A stretch of 64,000 nt of DNA from positions 3,348,001 through 3,412,000 of the forward strand of contig NZ_AP027368.1 of assembly GCF_030296015.1 (NCBI RefSeq), in the 5' to 3' direction. A model generated the notes under the pieces. That model saw only the letters and a list, made by a program, of their open reading frames with translations. It was not told the origin of the DNA and did no database searches. The translations under genes and the position numbers were made by a program. The DNA is from Ferrimonas sp. YFM. Its GTDB lineage: Bacteria; Pseudomonadota; Gammaproteobacteria; Enterobacterales; Shewanellaceae. This document shows, piece by piece, positions 20,253 to 28,774 of this stretch (position 1 is its first letter; each line of letters starts with the position of its first letter).

Positions 20253-21280
20253 CAGCCCTGCCCCCGGGTGTCCACCTCAACCACCGCCGACAGCCCAGGA
20301 ACGATTCGACCTTTCAGTTCCTGAGGTAGGTCCAGCACGATCTTCACCGGCACCCGCTGCACCACCTTGACGAAGTTGCCTGTGGCATTGTCCGGCGGCA
20401 GCAGACTGAACTGGGCGCCGGTGGCCGGAGATACGCTCTCGACCCGGCCATTGAGGGGCTGCTCAGGAAAACTGTCCAGCACCACGGTCACCGGCTGGTC
20501 CGGCAGCATCTGAGTCAGCTGCCCCTCCTTGAAGTTGGCGTCGACCCAGAGGTTGTCCGTGGGCACGATGGAGAGCAGCGGCGCACCTGGGGCCACCAGC
20601 TGACCGACGCGCACCCCGCGGTTGCCCACCACACCGGAAACCGCGGCGCGAATATGGGTGTCTTCCAGCGCCAGCTCCGCCAGAGTCAGGGCCGCCTGAG
20701 CCTGCGCCGCCTTGGCCTCCAGCTGCTTCAGACCGCTGCGGGCCGAGGCCAGCCCCTGACGGGCCCCCTCCAGCTTGAGTTCGGCGCTCTGCTCACTGAG
20801 CCGGGCCAGCTCCATTCGGGTCTTCTGGGCATCATGCACCGAGGCCGAGGTCAGGTTGCGCCCCAGCAGTTCGGATTGGCGCTGCCACTCCAGCTTCTGC
20901 AACTGGGCATCGGTGTGGGCCGATTCGATGCCGGTGGCCGCCTGATCTACTGCGTTTTGCTGGATCTGCACCTGCTGTCGGGCACTCTCCACCGCCGCCA
21001 GGGCTTCGGTCAGGGCCCCTTTGGCCTGATCCCGACGGGCCAGGTAGTCGCGGTTGTCCAGCTCGGCCAGCAAGGCGCCCTGCTCCACCCACTGGTTGTC
21101 GTCCACATTCAGCCGGGTAACCACACCGCCCACCTCGGCGCTGATCTGGGTGATCTCCCCCTGCACATAGGCGTTGTTCGTCTTCTCCACGCCAGATTGA
21201 GGTGCCAGATAGAAATAGAACCCGGACAGTGCTGCCACCATGACTCCCGCCACAATCGCTGGTTTTAACTTGCCGCTCAT
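20252..21280 (-). CDS. HlyD-family (EmrA-like) membrane fusion protein
   Basis: 342 residues. One N-terminal transmembrane helix (AIVAGVMVAALSGFYFYL), then the biotinyl-lipoyl-like half motifs (NNAYVQGEITQISAEVGGVV at about residues 35-54 and DTHIRAAVSGVVGNRGVRVG near 210-230) flanking a long coiled coil rich in Ala, Gln and Glu, then a beta-barrel domain. This is the EmrA/HlyD periplasmic adaptor. First gene of the pump operon, divergent from the TetR gene, with an operator-like palindrome in between. Confidence 0.88.
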   Translation of the reverse strand: MSGKLKPAIVAGVMVAALSGFYFYLAPQSGVEKTNNAYVQGEITQISAEVGGVVTRLNVDDNQWVEQGALLAELDNRDYLARRDQAKGALTEALAAVESARQQVQIQQNAVDQAATGIESAHTDAQLQKLEWQRQSELLGRNLTSASVHDAQKTRMELARLSEQSAELKLEGARQGLASARSGLKQLEAKAAQAQAALTLAELALEDTHIRAAVSGVVGNRGVRVGQLVAPGAPLLSIVPTDNLWVDANFKEGQLTQMLPDQPVTVVLDSFPEQPLNGRVESVSPATGAQFSLLPPDNATGNFVKVVQRVPVKIVLDLPQELKGRIVPGLSAVVEVDTRGQG

Positions 21281-21378
21281 AGAAACACCCTTGCTGTTTG
21301 CCGGTTCGGGAGGTCGATACTCTCCACCACCAAGGCCGTTTTCAGCCCGGTGACAGAGTGATCTTCCTCAACACAAAA

Positions 21379-21399
21379 GATACTGTACTGTACAGTATC
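21379..21399. promoter_or_regulatory. perfect palindromic operator, probably for the TetR regulator
   Basis: GATACTGTAC at 21379-21388 and GTACAGTATC at 21390-21399 are perfect inverted ten-base arms around a single T. It lies in the 181-base gap between the divergent emrA-like and tetR-like genes, about 100 bases from emrA and 63 from tetR. The size fits a TetR dimer site. Confidence 0.7.
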
Positions 21400-21444
21400 A
21401 TAATGAGTCAGTATGATGGTTGGCAAGCGATCACCGCATAAAAC

Positions 21445-21460
21445 TGTACTAAGGAGTACA
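21445..21460. promoter_or_regulatory. second inverted repeat enclosing the TetR gene ribosome site
   Basis: TGTACT (21445-21450) and AGTACA (21455-21460) flank AAGG, so the ribosome site AAGGAG is inside the repeat, one base before the ATG. The arms share the ACTGTACT core with the larger palindrome upstream, suggesting a secondary operator or a hairpin that masks the ribosome site. Confidence 0.45.
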
Positions 21461-21461
21461 C

Positions 21462-22058
21462 ATGCGCCCCTCAAGTCTTAAGAAACGTCAGAAGTATCTG
21501 GAGGTTGCTACCGAGCTTTTTTTGGAGCACGGCTTCGAGGGAACCGGCCTGGATCAGCTGATTGCCCAATGTGGCGGCTCCAAGCTCACCCTGTACAACT
21601 ACTTTGGTGATAAGCGCGGCCTGTTGAAAGAGGTGGTCACCGGCGTTACCGAGGCGCTGCATCAGCATCTGGTGTTCGACGCCGACGACACCGCCTCCAC
21701 CGAGATGCAGCTGAGAGAATTTGCCAAGCGCTACGCCAACTTCATCTATCACCCGCGATTCATGAACCTGTTCCGCCTGGTGATGGAGCGCAGCGATCAG
21801 GACCCGGAACTGGCGGCCCACTTCCTGGAGCGGGGCCCCAAGTATGCTTTGCAGGTGCTGGAGCAGTTCCTGGCAGCCCGGGTCGACCGGGGCGACATGA
21901 AGCTGGACGATCCCCACATGGCCAGTGAACACCTGCTGGGTGCCCTGCGCAGCTCCCGCTACTTCGAAGCCCTGCTGACCCGCACGCCCCTGACCGAGGA
22001 GGAGCTCAATCAGTACGCCGATCGCGCCGTCACCACCTTCCTAAAAGGAGCGGGCTGA
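21462..22058 (+). CDS. TetR/AcrR-family repressor of the efflux pair
   Basis: 198 residues. The N-terminal helix-turn-helix reads ELFLEHGFEGTGLDQLIAQC then GSKLTLYNYFGDKRGLLKEV, the TetR pattern. The C-terminal ligand domain (HPRFMNLFRLVMERSDQDP) resembles the AcrR C-terminal type. It is divergent from the emrA-like gene and a palindrome lies between them, so it most likely represses the pump and itself. The inducer is unknown. Confidence 0.88.
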   Translation: MRPSSLKKRQKYLEVATELFLEHGFEGTGLDQLIAQCGGSKLTLYNYFGDKRGLLKEVVTGVTEALHQHLVFDADDTASTEMQLREFAKRYANFIYHPRFMNLFRLVMERSDQDPELAAHFLERGPKYALQVLEQFLAARVDRGDMKLDDPHMASEHLLGALRSSRYFEALLTRTPLTEEELNQYADRAVTTFLKGAG

Positions 22059-22127
22059 ACCGGCCACGGAGGAAAGCGTTAGCTCAATGGGTTACCCTTA
22101 ATTAAGGAACAAGGAGACGCGCCATTG

Positions 22128-22775
22128 ATGACTGAACTGCCCACCCCCACCGAAGGACTGGCCTGGATAATCTGGATCTGGCTGATGATCCACTGCATCC
22201 GGCAGGGAGGATTGTGGCAGTCGATGCGTCAGCACAGCTACCTGCTGCACCTGACCCTGGGCACCATAGTGGGGCTGGCCGCCCTGTGGCGATTGCGCGC
22301 CGGCATCTACGAGGGGCTGGAGCTGCACTTTGTCGCCCTGACCGTCACCACCCTCATCTTTGGCTGGCGCAACGCCCTGCTGGTGGGCAGCGCCGCCATG
22401 CTGATACTGATGCTGTTCGGGGTCGAGCCCTGGCAACAGGCCGGTGTCATCGCCCTGCTCGGCATCGCCGCCCCGGTGCTGCTGAGCTTCGCCATCCTCA
22501 CCCTGAGCCACAACACCCTGCCCCGCAACCTGTGGATCTACATCTTCATCGACGGCTTCCTCAATGGCATCCTCTGCTTCGTGGCCCGCACCCTGCTGCT
22601 GGCCCTGTGGTACAGCGGCGAGTATGACTGGGCCATCATCCGGGACAACTACCTGATCCTGATGCCGCTGTTCTTCTTCCCCGAGGCGATGCTCAATGGC
22701 TTCAGCACCACCCTGCTGGTGGTGCACAAACCCCACTGGCTGGCCACCTGGCGGGAAGAGCAGTACCTGAAATAA
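22128..22775 (+). CDS. CbiM-like integral membrane protein
   Basis: 215 residues from the ATG at 22128 (AAGGAG 11 bases upstream; a TTG one codon earlier is possible). About six hydrophobic helices. The order LHFVALTVTTLIFGWRNALL, then a Pro-rich turn, LPRNLWIYIFIDGFLNGIL, and MLNGFSTTLLVVHKPHWL resembles the CbiM-like 'energy-coupling factor permease' group of Pseudomonas and Shewanella, which lacks neighbouring ATPase genes. Function and substrate unknown. It follows the TetR gene by 69 bases and may share its transcript. A bidirectional terminator follows. Confidence 0.55.
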   Translation: MTELPTPTEGLAWIIWIWLMIHCIRQGGLWQSMRQHSYLLHLTLGTIVGLAALWRLRAGIYEGLELHFVALTVTTLIFGWRNALLVGSAAMLILMLFGVEPWQQAGVIALLGIAAPVLLSFAILTLSHNTLPRNLWIYIFIDGFLNGILCFVARTLLLALWYSGEYDWAIIRDNYLILMPLFFFPEAMLNGFSTTLLVVHKPHWLATWREEQYLK

Positions 22776-22804
22776 CCTCCCCGGCCTCTGTTTCGGACAC
22801 AAAA

Positions 22805-22827
22805 AAGCCGCCCATTACAGGCGGCTT
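22805..22827. terminator. bidirectional terminator
   Basis: aagccgcc (22805-22812) pairs with ggcggctt (22820-22827), with an A-run before and CTT after. It serves the convergent genes on both sides; the T-run is better on the - strand. Confidence 0.75.
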
Positions 22828-22845
22828 CTTGATGCGGCAGACGAA

Positions 22846-23451
22846 CTAGGCGGCGAGGAACTCGGCCACCTTCAGGGTTTCGCCGGTCATGCTGCCGTTG
22901 AGCGCCGCCAGATACACCTCGGCGGTCTGGTCGGCGGTAAAGGCGCCCTCATTGCTCATGCCCATCATCGCCAGGGTCTCCTCCACGAAACTGGGGCAGA
23001 CCACATTCACCCGCAACTGGGGCAGCTCCAGGGCTACCGCCCGGGCGAAGCTCTCCAGGGCGCCATTGGCCATGGCCACGCAAGCGCTGCCGGGCACCGG
23101 GTCCTGGGAAACAAAGCCGGAGGTCAGCGTCACCGAGCCACCGGATTTCAGATAGCGGCGACCGAGACGCACCAGGTTCACCTGGCCCATCAGTTTATTG
23201 TCCAGGGTTTGCTGGTAATCCGCCTGGGTCAGGTGCTCGAAGGGGCCGAAGCTGGAGAGGCCGGCGGCGCAGATGATCGCATCCAGATCGCCGGTATGTT
23301 CAAACAGGCTGTGCAGCGAGTCGAGGTCACTGAGATCACACTGGAGGTCGCCATGACTGAAGCCGGCTGTGATCAGAGTGTGGTTGTCCTTCAGGCGTTC
23401 TGCCACGGCGCTGCCGATGGTGCCGCTCGCCCCCACAATGAGAATTTTCAT
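22846..23451 (-). CDS. short-chain dehydrogenase, copy 1
   Basis: 201 residues. A compact SDR: nucleotide-binding ILIVGASGTIGSAVAERL, the DLDAIICAAGLSSFGP region (NAG-type), catalytic Ser in SVTLTSGFVS, and SACVAMANGALESF in place of the usual YxxxK, so the tyrosine is absent, as in other members of this short group. AGGA lies six bases before the ATG. It is about half identical to the next gene (see that entry). Substrate unknown. Confidence 0.8.
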   Translation of the reverse strand: MKILIVGASGTIGSAVAERLKDNHTLITAGFSHGDLQCDLSDLDSLHSLFEHTGDLDAIICAAGLSSFGPFEHLTQADYQQTLDNKLMGQVNLVRLGRRYLKSGGSVTLTSGFVSQDPVPGSACVAMANGALESFARAVALELPQLRVNVVCPSFVEETLAMMGMSNEGAFTADQTAEVYLAALNGSMTGETLKVAEFLAA

Positions 23452-23628
23452 CGGAAATCCTGCTGTTTTTGCTGTTATTTTTGGTCGCCACTCGTCCTAA
23501 TGACGCCCTGTGGCCTAGCAAAAGCATCCGTGATGCGAAGCATTCTCTCTGATCTCTTTCCCTAACACAATAGGGCCACACTTGTCATACCTCTAAGGAT
23601 ATAGCTGTTACTTACTGATAACTAAATC

Positions 23629-23656
23629 AAAAAAGCGGCCATAAGGCCGCTTTTTT
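23629..23656 (-). terminator. terminator after the second dehydrogenase
   Basis: A 12-base stem, aaaaaa then gcggcc (23629-23640) with ggccgc then tttttt (23645-23656), around ATAA. Strong in both directions. Confidence 0.85.
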
Positions 23657-23669
23657 TACTGAACATGAT

Positions 23670-24269
23670 TTACAGAAAATCAGGCACATCCAGGGTCTCA
23701 CCGGACATATCGCCCTCTAGGGCTGCGATGTAGGCCTTGGCAGTATCCAGGGCAGAGACGCCCTGAGTGCTGTCCATGCCCATCATCTCCATGGTCTCCT
23801 TAACGAACACCGGGGCCACCACATTCAGGCGCAGCTGTGGCAGTTCCAGGGCCGCCGCCTTGGCGTAGCTCTCCAGGGCGCCATTCACCAGGGAGATGGA
23901 GGCGGTACCGGGGAAAGGCTGACGGGAGAGCACACCGGAGGTCAGGGTAATGGAGCCGCCCTCGTTGATGTAGTCGCGGCCAAAACGCACCAGATTCACC
24001 TGGCCCATCATTTTGTTCTCTACCGCCGTGGCGTAGTCGGCGTCAGTCTGCTCGGCCAGGGGACCAAACACCGCCACACCGGCGGCGCTGATGATGGCGT
24101 CCACCTTGCCCACCTCGGCCAGCATAGCTTTGATGGACTCAGGGTTGGCCAGATCTACCTTGACGTCACCGCTGTTGAAGTTGGCGGCAATCACCTCGTG
24201 CTTGCCTTCCAGATGGGCCGCAATGCCTTTGCCGATGATGCCGCTGGCGCCTACCAATAAAATTTTCAT
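23670..24269 (-). CDS. short-chain dehydrogenase, copy 2
   Basis: 199 residues from the ATG at 24269, with AAGGA ten bases upstream; the reading frame stays open to 25058 but that part is antisense to the LysR gene. Motifs mirror copy 1: ILLVGASGIIGKGIAAHL, KVDAIISAAGVAVFGP, SITLTSGVLSRQPFPG, SISLVNGALESYAKAAALEL. The usual YxxxK is again replaced by a LVNGALE stretch. The two genes are tandem paralogs. Divergent from the LysR gene by 93 bases, which probably regulates it. Confidence 0.85.
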   Translation of the reverse strand: MKILLVGASGIIGKGIAAHLEGKHEVIAANFNSGDVKVDLANPESIKAMLAEVGKVDAIISAAGVAVFGPLAEQTDADYATAVENKMMGQVNLVRFGRDYINEGGSITLTSGVLSRQPFPGTASISLVNGALESYAKAAALELPQLRLNVVAPVFVKETMEMMGMDSTQGVSALDTAKAYIAALEGDMSGETLDVPDFL

Positions 24270-24362
24270 AGCTCTGATTCCTTCACTCTGTGTCTGTGTT
24301 GGATTCAGAATAGGCTCTCGCTTAAAATAGAAAAATAACCTCGAAATGAAATCAATTTTCTC

Positions 24363-25271
24363 ATGGAAAGAAAAATAGACCTGATCAAAGCGATGCGCAC
24401 CTTCCTGGTGGTGGTGGACCAAATGAGCTTCTCCGGCGCCGCCCGGCAGCTCAACATCGTGGTCTCCGCAGTCAGCCGCCAGGTCTCCGACCTTGAGAAA
24501 CACTTCGACTGCACCCTGCTCTATCGCACCACCCGCGCCATGCAGCTGACCCCTGAGGGCCGCTTCTACCAGGAAAAGTTCAAAGGGGTACTGGACCGGC
24601 TCGATGCCCTGGAGTCCACCACCCAGACCCGCCGCCAGGTGATAGGCGGCCACCTGCGCATCACCAGCGCCTACAACATCGATCAGTTGGGGATTCAGAA
24701 CCACATCGCCGACTTCCTCAAGCAGCACCCGGACGTGCGCCTCTCCTGGGTGATGGTCAACCGCTACGTCAACCTGATTGAGGAGGGGTTCGACCTGGCC
24801 CTGAGGGTGGGCCAGTTGTCGGACTCCAGCTTTATCGCCCGGGACTACCACACCATAGGGGTGCGCTTCGTCGCCAGCCCAGGCTATTTGGCGGAACACG
24901 GCACCCCCTGCCACCCCAAGGAGTTGACGAACCATAAGATGCTCATCGACGGCTCCAACCGCCAACCGGGACGGGTACGCTACTTCGAAAACGGCAAGGA
25001 GCACCACTTGAGCGTGCAGGGGCAGATCGAGGTCAATCAGGGACCGGTGCTGGGACAACTGGCCGCTGCCGGCCTGGGCATCGCCCAGTTGCCAGACTTC
25101 ATGGTGGAGGACGCCCTAGAGCAGGGCGAGCTGGTGTCCATCATGGAGGACTATTGTCTGCCGAGAATTCAGGTCTCCCTGGTCTATCCGGCCAGCAAGC
25201 TCACCGACCCCACCCTGCGCGCCTTCATCGACCACCTGCTGGCCGCACAACGGCAGCAAAGCAGCGGCTGA
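24363..25271 (+). CDS. LysR-family transcriptional regulator
   Basis: 302 residues, standard length. Helix-turn-helix at residues about 18-60 (SFSGAARQLNIVVSAVSRQV then DLEKHFDCTLLYRTTRAMQL), linker helix, then a periplasmic-binding-type effector domain from about residue 95 (GHLRITSAYNIDQLGIQNHI). It belongs to the AaeR/DsdC-like group that often sits beside oxidoreductases. It is divergent from the SDR gene and is likely its regulator. The effector is not predictable. Confidence 0.88.
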   Translation: MERKIDLIKAMRTFLVVVDQMSFSGAARQLNIVVSAVSRQVSDLEKHFDCTLLYRTTRAMQLTPEGRFYQEKFKGVLDRLDALESTTQTRRQVIGGHLRITSAYNIDQLGIQNHIADFLKQHPDVRLSWVMVNRYVNLIEEGFDLALRVGQLSDSSFIARDYHTIGVRFVASPGYLAEHGTPCHPKELTNHKMLIDGSNRQPGRVRYFENGKEHHLSVQGQIEVNQGPVLGQLAAAGLGIAQLPDFMVEDALEQGELVSIMEDYCLPRIQVSLVYPASKLTDPTLRAFIDHLLAAQRQQSSG

Positions 25272-25322
25272 ACAGCCAACCAACAGGGGATGACCAAAAA
25301 ATCCTCAAACAAATCAAAAGGG

Positions 25323-25352
25323 TTTTCAACCGCCGCTAAACCCGGCTAGAAT
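25323..25352 (+). promoter_or_regulatory. candidate promoter of tRNA-Arg
   Basis: TAGAAT at 25347-25352 lies 11 bases before the tRNA and TTTTCA at 25323-25328 gives an 18-base spacer. The -35 is poor. Confidence 0.4.
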
Positions 25353-25362
25353 GCAGAGCGTA

Positions 25363-25438
25363 CTCCCTATAGCTCAACAGGATAGAGCAGCCGCCTCCTA
25401 AGCGGCCGATCGAGGTTCGAGTCCTCGTGGGGAGGCCA
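25363..25438 (+). tRNA. tRNA-Arg (anticodon CCT)
   Basis: The 76-base sequence folds as a full cloverleaf: acceptor CTCCCTA with TGGGGAG (one T-G pair), D stem GCTC/GAGC, anticodon stem GCCGC/GCGGC around CTCCTAA (anticodon CCT, reads AGG), T arm CGAGG-TTCGAGT-CCTCG, discriminator G and an encoded CCA. A rare-codon arginine tRNA, and a common site for integration of genomic islands. The AT-rich island begins directly after it. Confidence 0.93.
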
Positions 25439-25439
25439 C
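25414..25439 (+). repeat. attachment-site-like repeat, left copy (tRNA 3' end)
   Basis: The last 26 bases of the tRNA region, from the T arm through CCA plus one base, recur at 30813-30838 with two mismatches. This is the usual attL arrangement for tRNA-targeted islands, where the element restores the tRNA 3' end. Confidence 0.75.
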
Positions 25440-25817
25440 CCACATAAGCTTATGAAAATAAAGCCTTTTCACTCAAATTCCACTTGCTAAAAACACCTCC
25501 TAGAAATTGCCAAAAGTGACCTCGGGTCTCGCTTTGCGGGTTTGAATTCCCAAACCCTCATCAACTTCAGCTATCTACTTCAAGTTAAAGCGGCCGATCC
25601 ATCTCAGTTTTACCGATTCAGTAAACGATTTCCTGAGCTGGGAAAGGTTTTACCGTTTTAGGAAAGCTGGCAAGATGGTTACTATTTCGCCAGGCAGACT
25701 TTTGCGGAACAAGCTATACGAAACCCCACATAACAAAATGCCGAAATTGTCAGTTGCGATCTGCAGTGTTCGGGGTTTTAGACTAAGGTCTTCAATTGCC
25801 AGTGGAAGGAGAGGCCC
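25439..25817. other. non-coding island edge
   Basis: 379 bases with no gene. It has a perfect seven-base hairpin at 25538-25557 (GGGTTTG and CAAACCC around AATTCC) and two copies of GTTTTACCG near 25604 and 25648. It should hold the promoter of the gene at 25818. Confidence 0.4.
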
Positions 25818-26474
25818 ATGCGTAACCTAGCTATTGCGTTCTTGATTGCTGTAACAGCAATCACTACCTACTTGTATATCAATAACCGCCCTTCATCATG
25901 TCTTCGCGATCTAGAGCATCACTCTATAGAACTAGCCATATGTAATTCCCTAAAAGTGACCTCTCAAGACTGTAAGGCTGAAGAAAGCAGATCAGTTATT
26001 TCAGGCCTAGAATGCCGAAAAAATGGCATTAGTGAGGATCAGATTTTTGCGGCTATAGACCTAGGAAGTCGTAAAGCAGGTGACCTTCCTACCAGCCCAT
26101 ATGAGAAAATAAAGGAAAGCCTAGAATCCTCTCCTTATCACCTGAAGCCTACAGAAGCCAACTTCACAAGCTTTTCGAGCAGGTGCTTAGCGTATGGCGG
26201 CCAACTCCACCGTATTTTTGGGTACCATGTGAAGAATGGCCACGCAGAGTTCATCGCCATAGAGCTCGATAGCCCCTGCCTCGGACTTGAACTAATCGAT
26301 AAGAAATTTCCAGTGATAACCAGTGACCAACTAGAAGAGCTAAGCTTGAAGTCTCAAAAACAAGGATGGTATCCAGCGAAATATAAGAAAGTTACTATCC
26401 ACCAAGTCCGCACCTTAGATGAAGCAACATCGATATATAAAGAAATGGAGGCCAGGGCAACCAGTATGAAGTAG
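25818..26474 (+). CDS. hypothetical membrane-anchored or secreted protein
   Basis: 218 residues. A good ribosome site (GGAAGGAGAGG) precedes the ATG. The N-terminus MRNLAIAFLIAVTAITTYLYI is a single hydrophobic helix, either an uncleaved anchor or a signal sequence; the rest is soluble with seven cysteines, most in the first half (SSCLRD, LAICNS, QDCKAEE, GLECRK). I recognise no family. Codon use is AT-rich, unlike the flanking core genes. It is the only + strand gene of the island and is isolated, so it may be cargo unrelated to the - strand genes. Confidence 0.7.
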   Translation: MRNLAIAFLIAVTAITTYLYINNRPSSCLRDLEHHSIELAICNSLKVTSQDCKAEESRSVISGLECRKNGISEDQIFAAIDLGSRKAGDLPTSPYEKIKESLESSPYHLKPTEANFTSFSSRCLAYGGQLHRIFGYHVKNGHAEFIAIELDSPCLGLELIDKKFPVITSDQLEELSLKSQKQGWYPAKYKKVTIHQVRTLDEATSIYKEMEARATSMK

Positions 26475-26562
26475 GGAGAGACTACGGGCTAGCCAGGAGC
26501 TGAGCAATTGATAATGAACATCATGCTCACCCCCAAAAAAGATCCTTATTTCTCACGCATAA

Positions 26563-26617
26563 AAATCTGACCAGGGGGGCGGTACTTAGTCTAAAGGCCC
26601 TAGAGATTTGACCCGCC
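26563..26617. repeat. structured island repeat, copy A
   Basis: Shares with copy B (29917-29974) the block AAATCTGAC, then GGCGGTACT, then TAGAGATTT with ACC. In both, AAATCT at the start can pair with AGATTT near the end, closing a hairpin with a GC-rich interior (GGGC with GCCC here). The middle has drifted but the ends and the GGCGGTACT block are kept. Same orientation as copy B. Confidence 0.55.
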
Positions 26618-26846
26618 CCAGGGTGCGAGATCTGTCGCCACCACGCATCAAACCACCACCTGACACGCGGCGGGCCTAGGCCAATCCCATGCCCCCTAAT
26701 AACTTTGCTAAGCGCTGAGAGCCCGTTGAATGCTCCTGGCCAGAGCTGACCGCCCAGCAGTAAACTGTGTAATCCAGTACCCAAATAGCCAGTTTTTTGG
26801 CTTTTCTTTGGCGTGTTTTTTCCAAGTATGCGCTAGGTACCCCCCT

Positions 26847-26888
26847 CTAAACCCCTAAAGTCCCTTTTTCGACCTTTAGAGGGTTTAG
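26847..26888. other. imperfect inverted repeat (possible RNA hairpin)
   Basis: CTAAACCCCTAAAGTC at 26847-26862 faces GACCTTTAGAGGGTTTAG at 26871-26888; the arms pair along their whole length with two single-base bulges, around CCTTTTTC. No T-run follows, so it does not look like a simple terminator. Confidence 0.5.
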
Positions 26889-27163
26889 ACGGGATCTTAC
26901 CCCTGCGTAATTGATTTATTACATCTGGTACAAATCACCAGGGCCAAATCAGTTAAGTGGTATGAACTCATACCTCAAAAATTGCGACCCCTTATACGTA
27001 GGTTGTTCAAACCCCTAGTCCCAGTAAACACCAAGATCATGATTACCAGTTGTGGATTACTAGCGACCCAATAATTTCCTAAGCTGCGCCCCCCACGATA
27101 AGGGAGAAGGATTGGAAGAGCCTGTAACATCCACAGGCAATGCTCTGCATCAGCGCCCGCCAA

Positions 27164-28774
27164 CTATTCCTTAAGGCTAAGTAGAAAGTCAGTATCTTTT
27201 ACACTAGTCAGTTCACCCTTAACAAAAGAGTGCAACTTTAAGAACTCAATAACATTACCATTCCATGCATATATGGACATCTGGAGTGCTTGGATCATCC
27301 TATCAAACAGGAGATCTCTTTCTCTAGATATCTTTTCGTTTTGCCCAGTTTTCTCCGAAGCAATATTCTCTAGATACTGAGAGAAGAAGGACTTTCTTTT
27401 GCCAAGTTCTTGATCCAATCCCTCAACAACGTCAATAATCTCTGACAAAGACAAGCTTTCACTTTTACAGACCTCAAGTAACATTTCAAACTCATCAATA
27501 CTTAAGTAATAGACTCTGCTAATGGGCACCTCTACACTTCCAACTTCATCAATTACCTTTTGCTCTATTTCGCTATCAATTACCTCGTTGAGGGCTCTCG
27601 CTGAAGGAATCTGATAGTTCTTGTGCGTTACGATAATTGAAGACAATTTCTTATTGCCCTCAATATATCCTATTTCCTTTAATTTCTTTGCACACTCCTG
27701 AGATTGAACAAGTCCTTTTATAAAACTACCCTCCAGCCTTTTCTCAATCTTCCCTTTGTCGGTACTTGTTTTGACTACCATATCCGGCTCTATTGCCTTT
27801 GAGTCAACTAATATGTAACCATCATGCTCCTGAATTAGAAAGTCAATAACCTTACCACTAATCGAGTTGTTTCTATAGAGCTCCTTAACCTGGCTCTCTT
27901 GTATATATGTCAATTGAGCATCATTTAAAATGCTTTCAACATAATTCTCCATCACAGGACCAAAAATTGACTTGAACTCCTCTTTAAAATGGAGCTTTAA
28001 TAAACATGGCACTAAATCAGTTGTTCCATTGGAAAATACACTTTTGCTTATAAATGCAAACTTTTCAGCTTCCACTAAGATAGGTTTAAGCATCAATGGT
28101 GAATCTTCAAAATATTCCCACTCCGGTGATGCTCCTTGCTCAAACCTGTTCATGAATTCTGGAAGAAGTCGAACGGGAATTCCCACCAATTTTATGTAAC
28201 CAATTATCGTTTCAATAGAATGCCTAGGATGGAGTTTCGTAATTATATCACCCAAGTTTATTGCTTCAGCCTCTTGGACTTTCTTTGAAGACAGCCAGAC
28301 TTGGAGCATCGCAGATATCTCATAGTAGTCTATTAAATCAATATCCGTGAGCTTGTTAAAAGCTAACTTTATAGGATCGTTCTCCGAGAACCACATTAGC
28401 TGCCTACATATACTCTCAAGCTGAGACTTTTCGGAGACTTGAAAAGTAGATTGTATTCTAAGAAGTGGCTTAAGTGACATCATTACTTCTTCAAAACTTT
28501 CATTCCCAGATATAACTTCGTTTTGCAGATTCCATATCATATTTAGAATCTTTAATAGTTCAGCCTCGCTTATATCTACAGCATAATCATACGCTCGATA
28601 ATTCAGCTTCCACTTCAAAGCAAGCATACAACACCATGGAGCTTTTCTTAAGCTCACAGTCAAGTTGCCACTAGGTTTTGCTAAATAGTTAAATAGTTGA
28701 TAAGCAAAGGAGCTATCGGTGAACCTCTTTAGTCTCTTTTTAATTTCTAATGTTCTCTTCTCATATTGACTCAT
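27164..28774 (-). CDS. large hypothetical protein with PD-(D/E)XK-like nuclease signature
   Basis: 536 residues from the ATG at 28774, which has GGAG 11 bases upstream; an in-frame TTG nine codons earlier is weaker. The N-terminal half is helical with no family I recognise. Around residues 308-325, KVIDFLIQEHDGYILVDSKA reads like a PD-(D/E)XK nuclease core: an Asp after a hydrophobic strand, then a second strand ending D-S-K. The C-terminal 200 residues are alpha-helical. Proteins of this size with a lone PD-(D/E)XK core in islands are often anti-phage or restriction-type. Strongly AT-rich codon use. It lies 145 bases after the neighbouring - strand gene and could share its transcript. Confidence 0.65.
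   Translation of the reverse strand: MSQYEKRTLEIKKRLKRFTDSSFAYQLFNYLAKPSGNLTVSLRKAPWCCMLALKWKLNYRAYDYAVDISEAELLKILNMIWNLQNEVISGNESFEEVMMSLKPLLRIQSTFQVSEKSQLESICRQLMWFSENDPIKLAFNKLTDIDLIDYYEISAMLQVWLSSKKVQEAEAINLGDIITKLHPRHSIETIIGYIKLVGIPVRLLPEFMNRFEQGASPEWEYFEDSPLMLKPILVEAEKFAFISKSVFSNGTTDLVPCLLKLHFKEEFKSIFGPVMENYVESILNDAQLTYIQESQVKELYRNNSISGKVIDFLIQEHDGYILVDSKAIEPDMVVKTSTDKGKIEKRLEGSFIKGLVQSQECAKKLKEIGYIEGNKKLSSIIVTHKNYQIPSARALNEVIDSEIEQKVIDEVGSVEVPISRVYYLSIDEFEMLLEVCKSESLSLSEIIDVVEGLDQELGKRKSFFSQYLENIASEKTGQNEKISRERDLLFDRMIQALQMSIYAWNGNVIEFLKLHSFVKGELTSVKDTDFLLSLKE

Larger units (their letters stand above)
26475..27163. other. 689-base non-coding island segment
   Basis: No gene could be supported on either strand; short frames are interrupted. 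It contains repeat copy A at 26563-26617 and an extended inverted repeat at 26847-26888. The spacing and structure suggest an expressed non-coding RNA or a relic of a mobile element rather than random sequence. Confidence 0.45.

Noticed and set aside
23670-25058. 462-residue dehydrogenase with a long N-terminal extension
   Set aside because: The extension is exactly antisense to the LysR gene; the real start at 24269 has AAGGA and aligns with the paralog.
26847-26888. integron attC site
   Set aside because: The inverted repeat lacks the RYYYAAC/GTTRRRY core sites and no integrase or cassette array is near.
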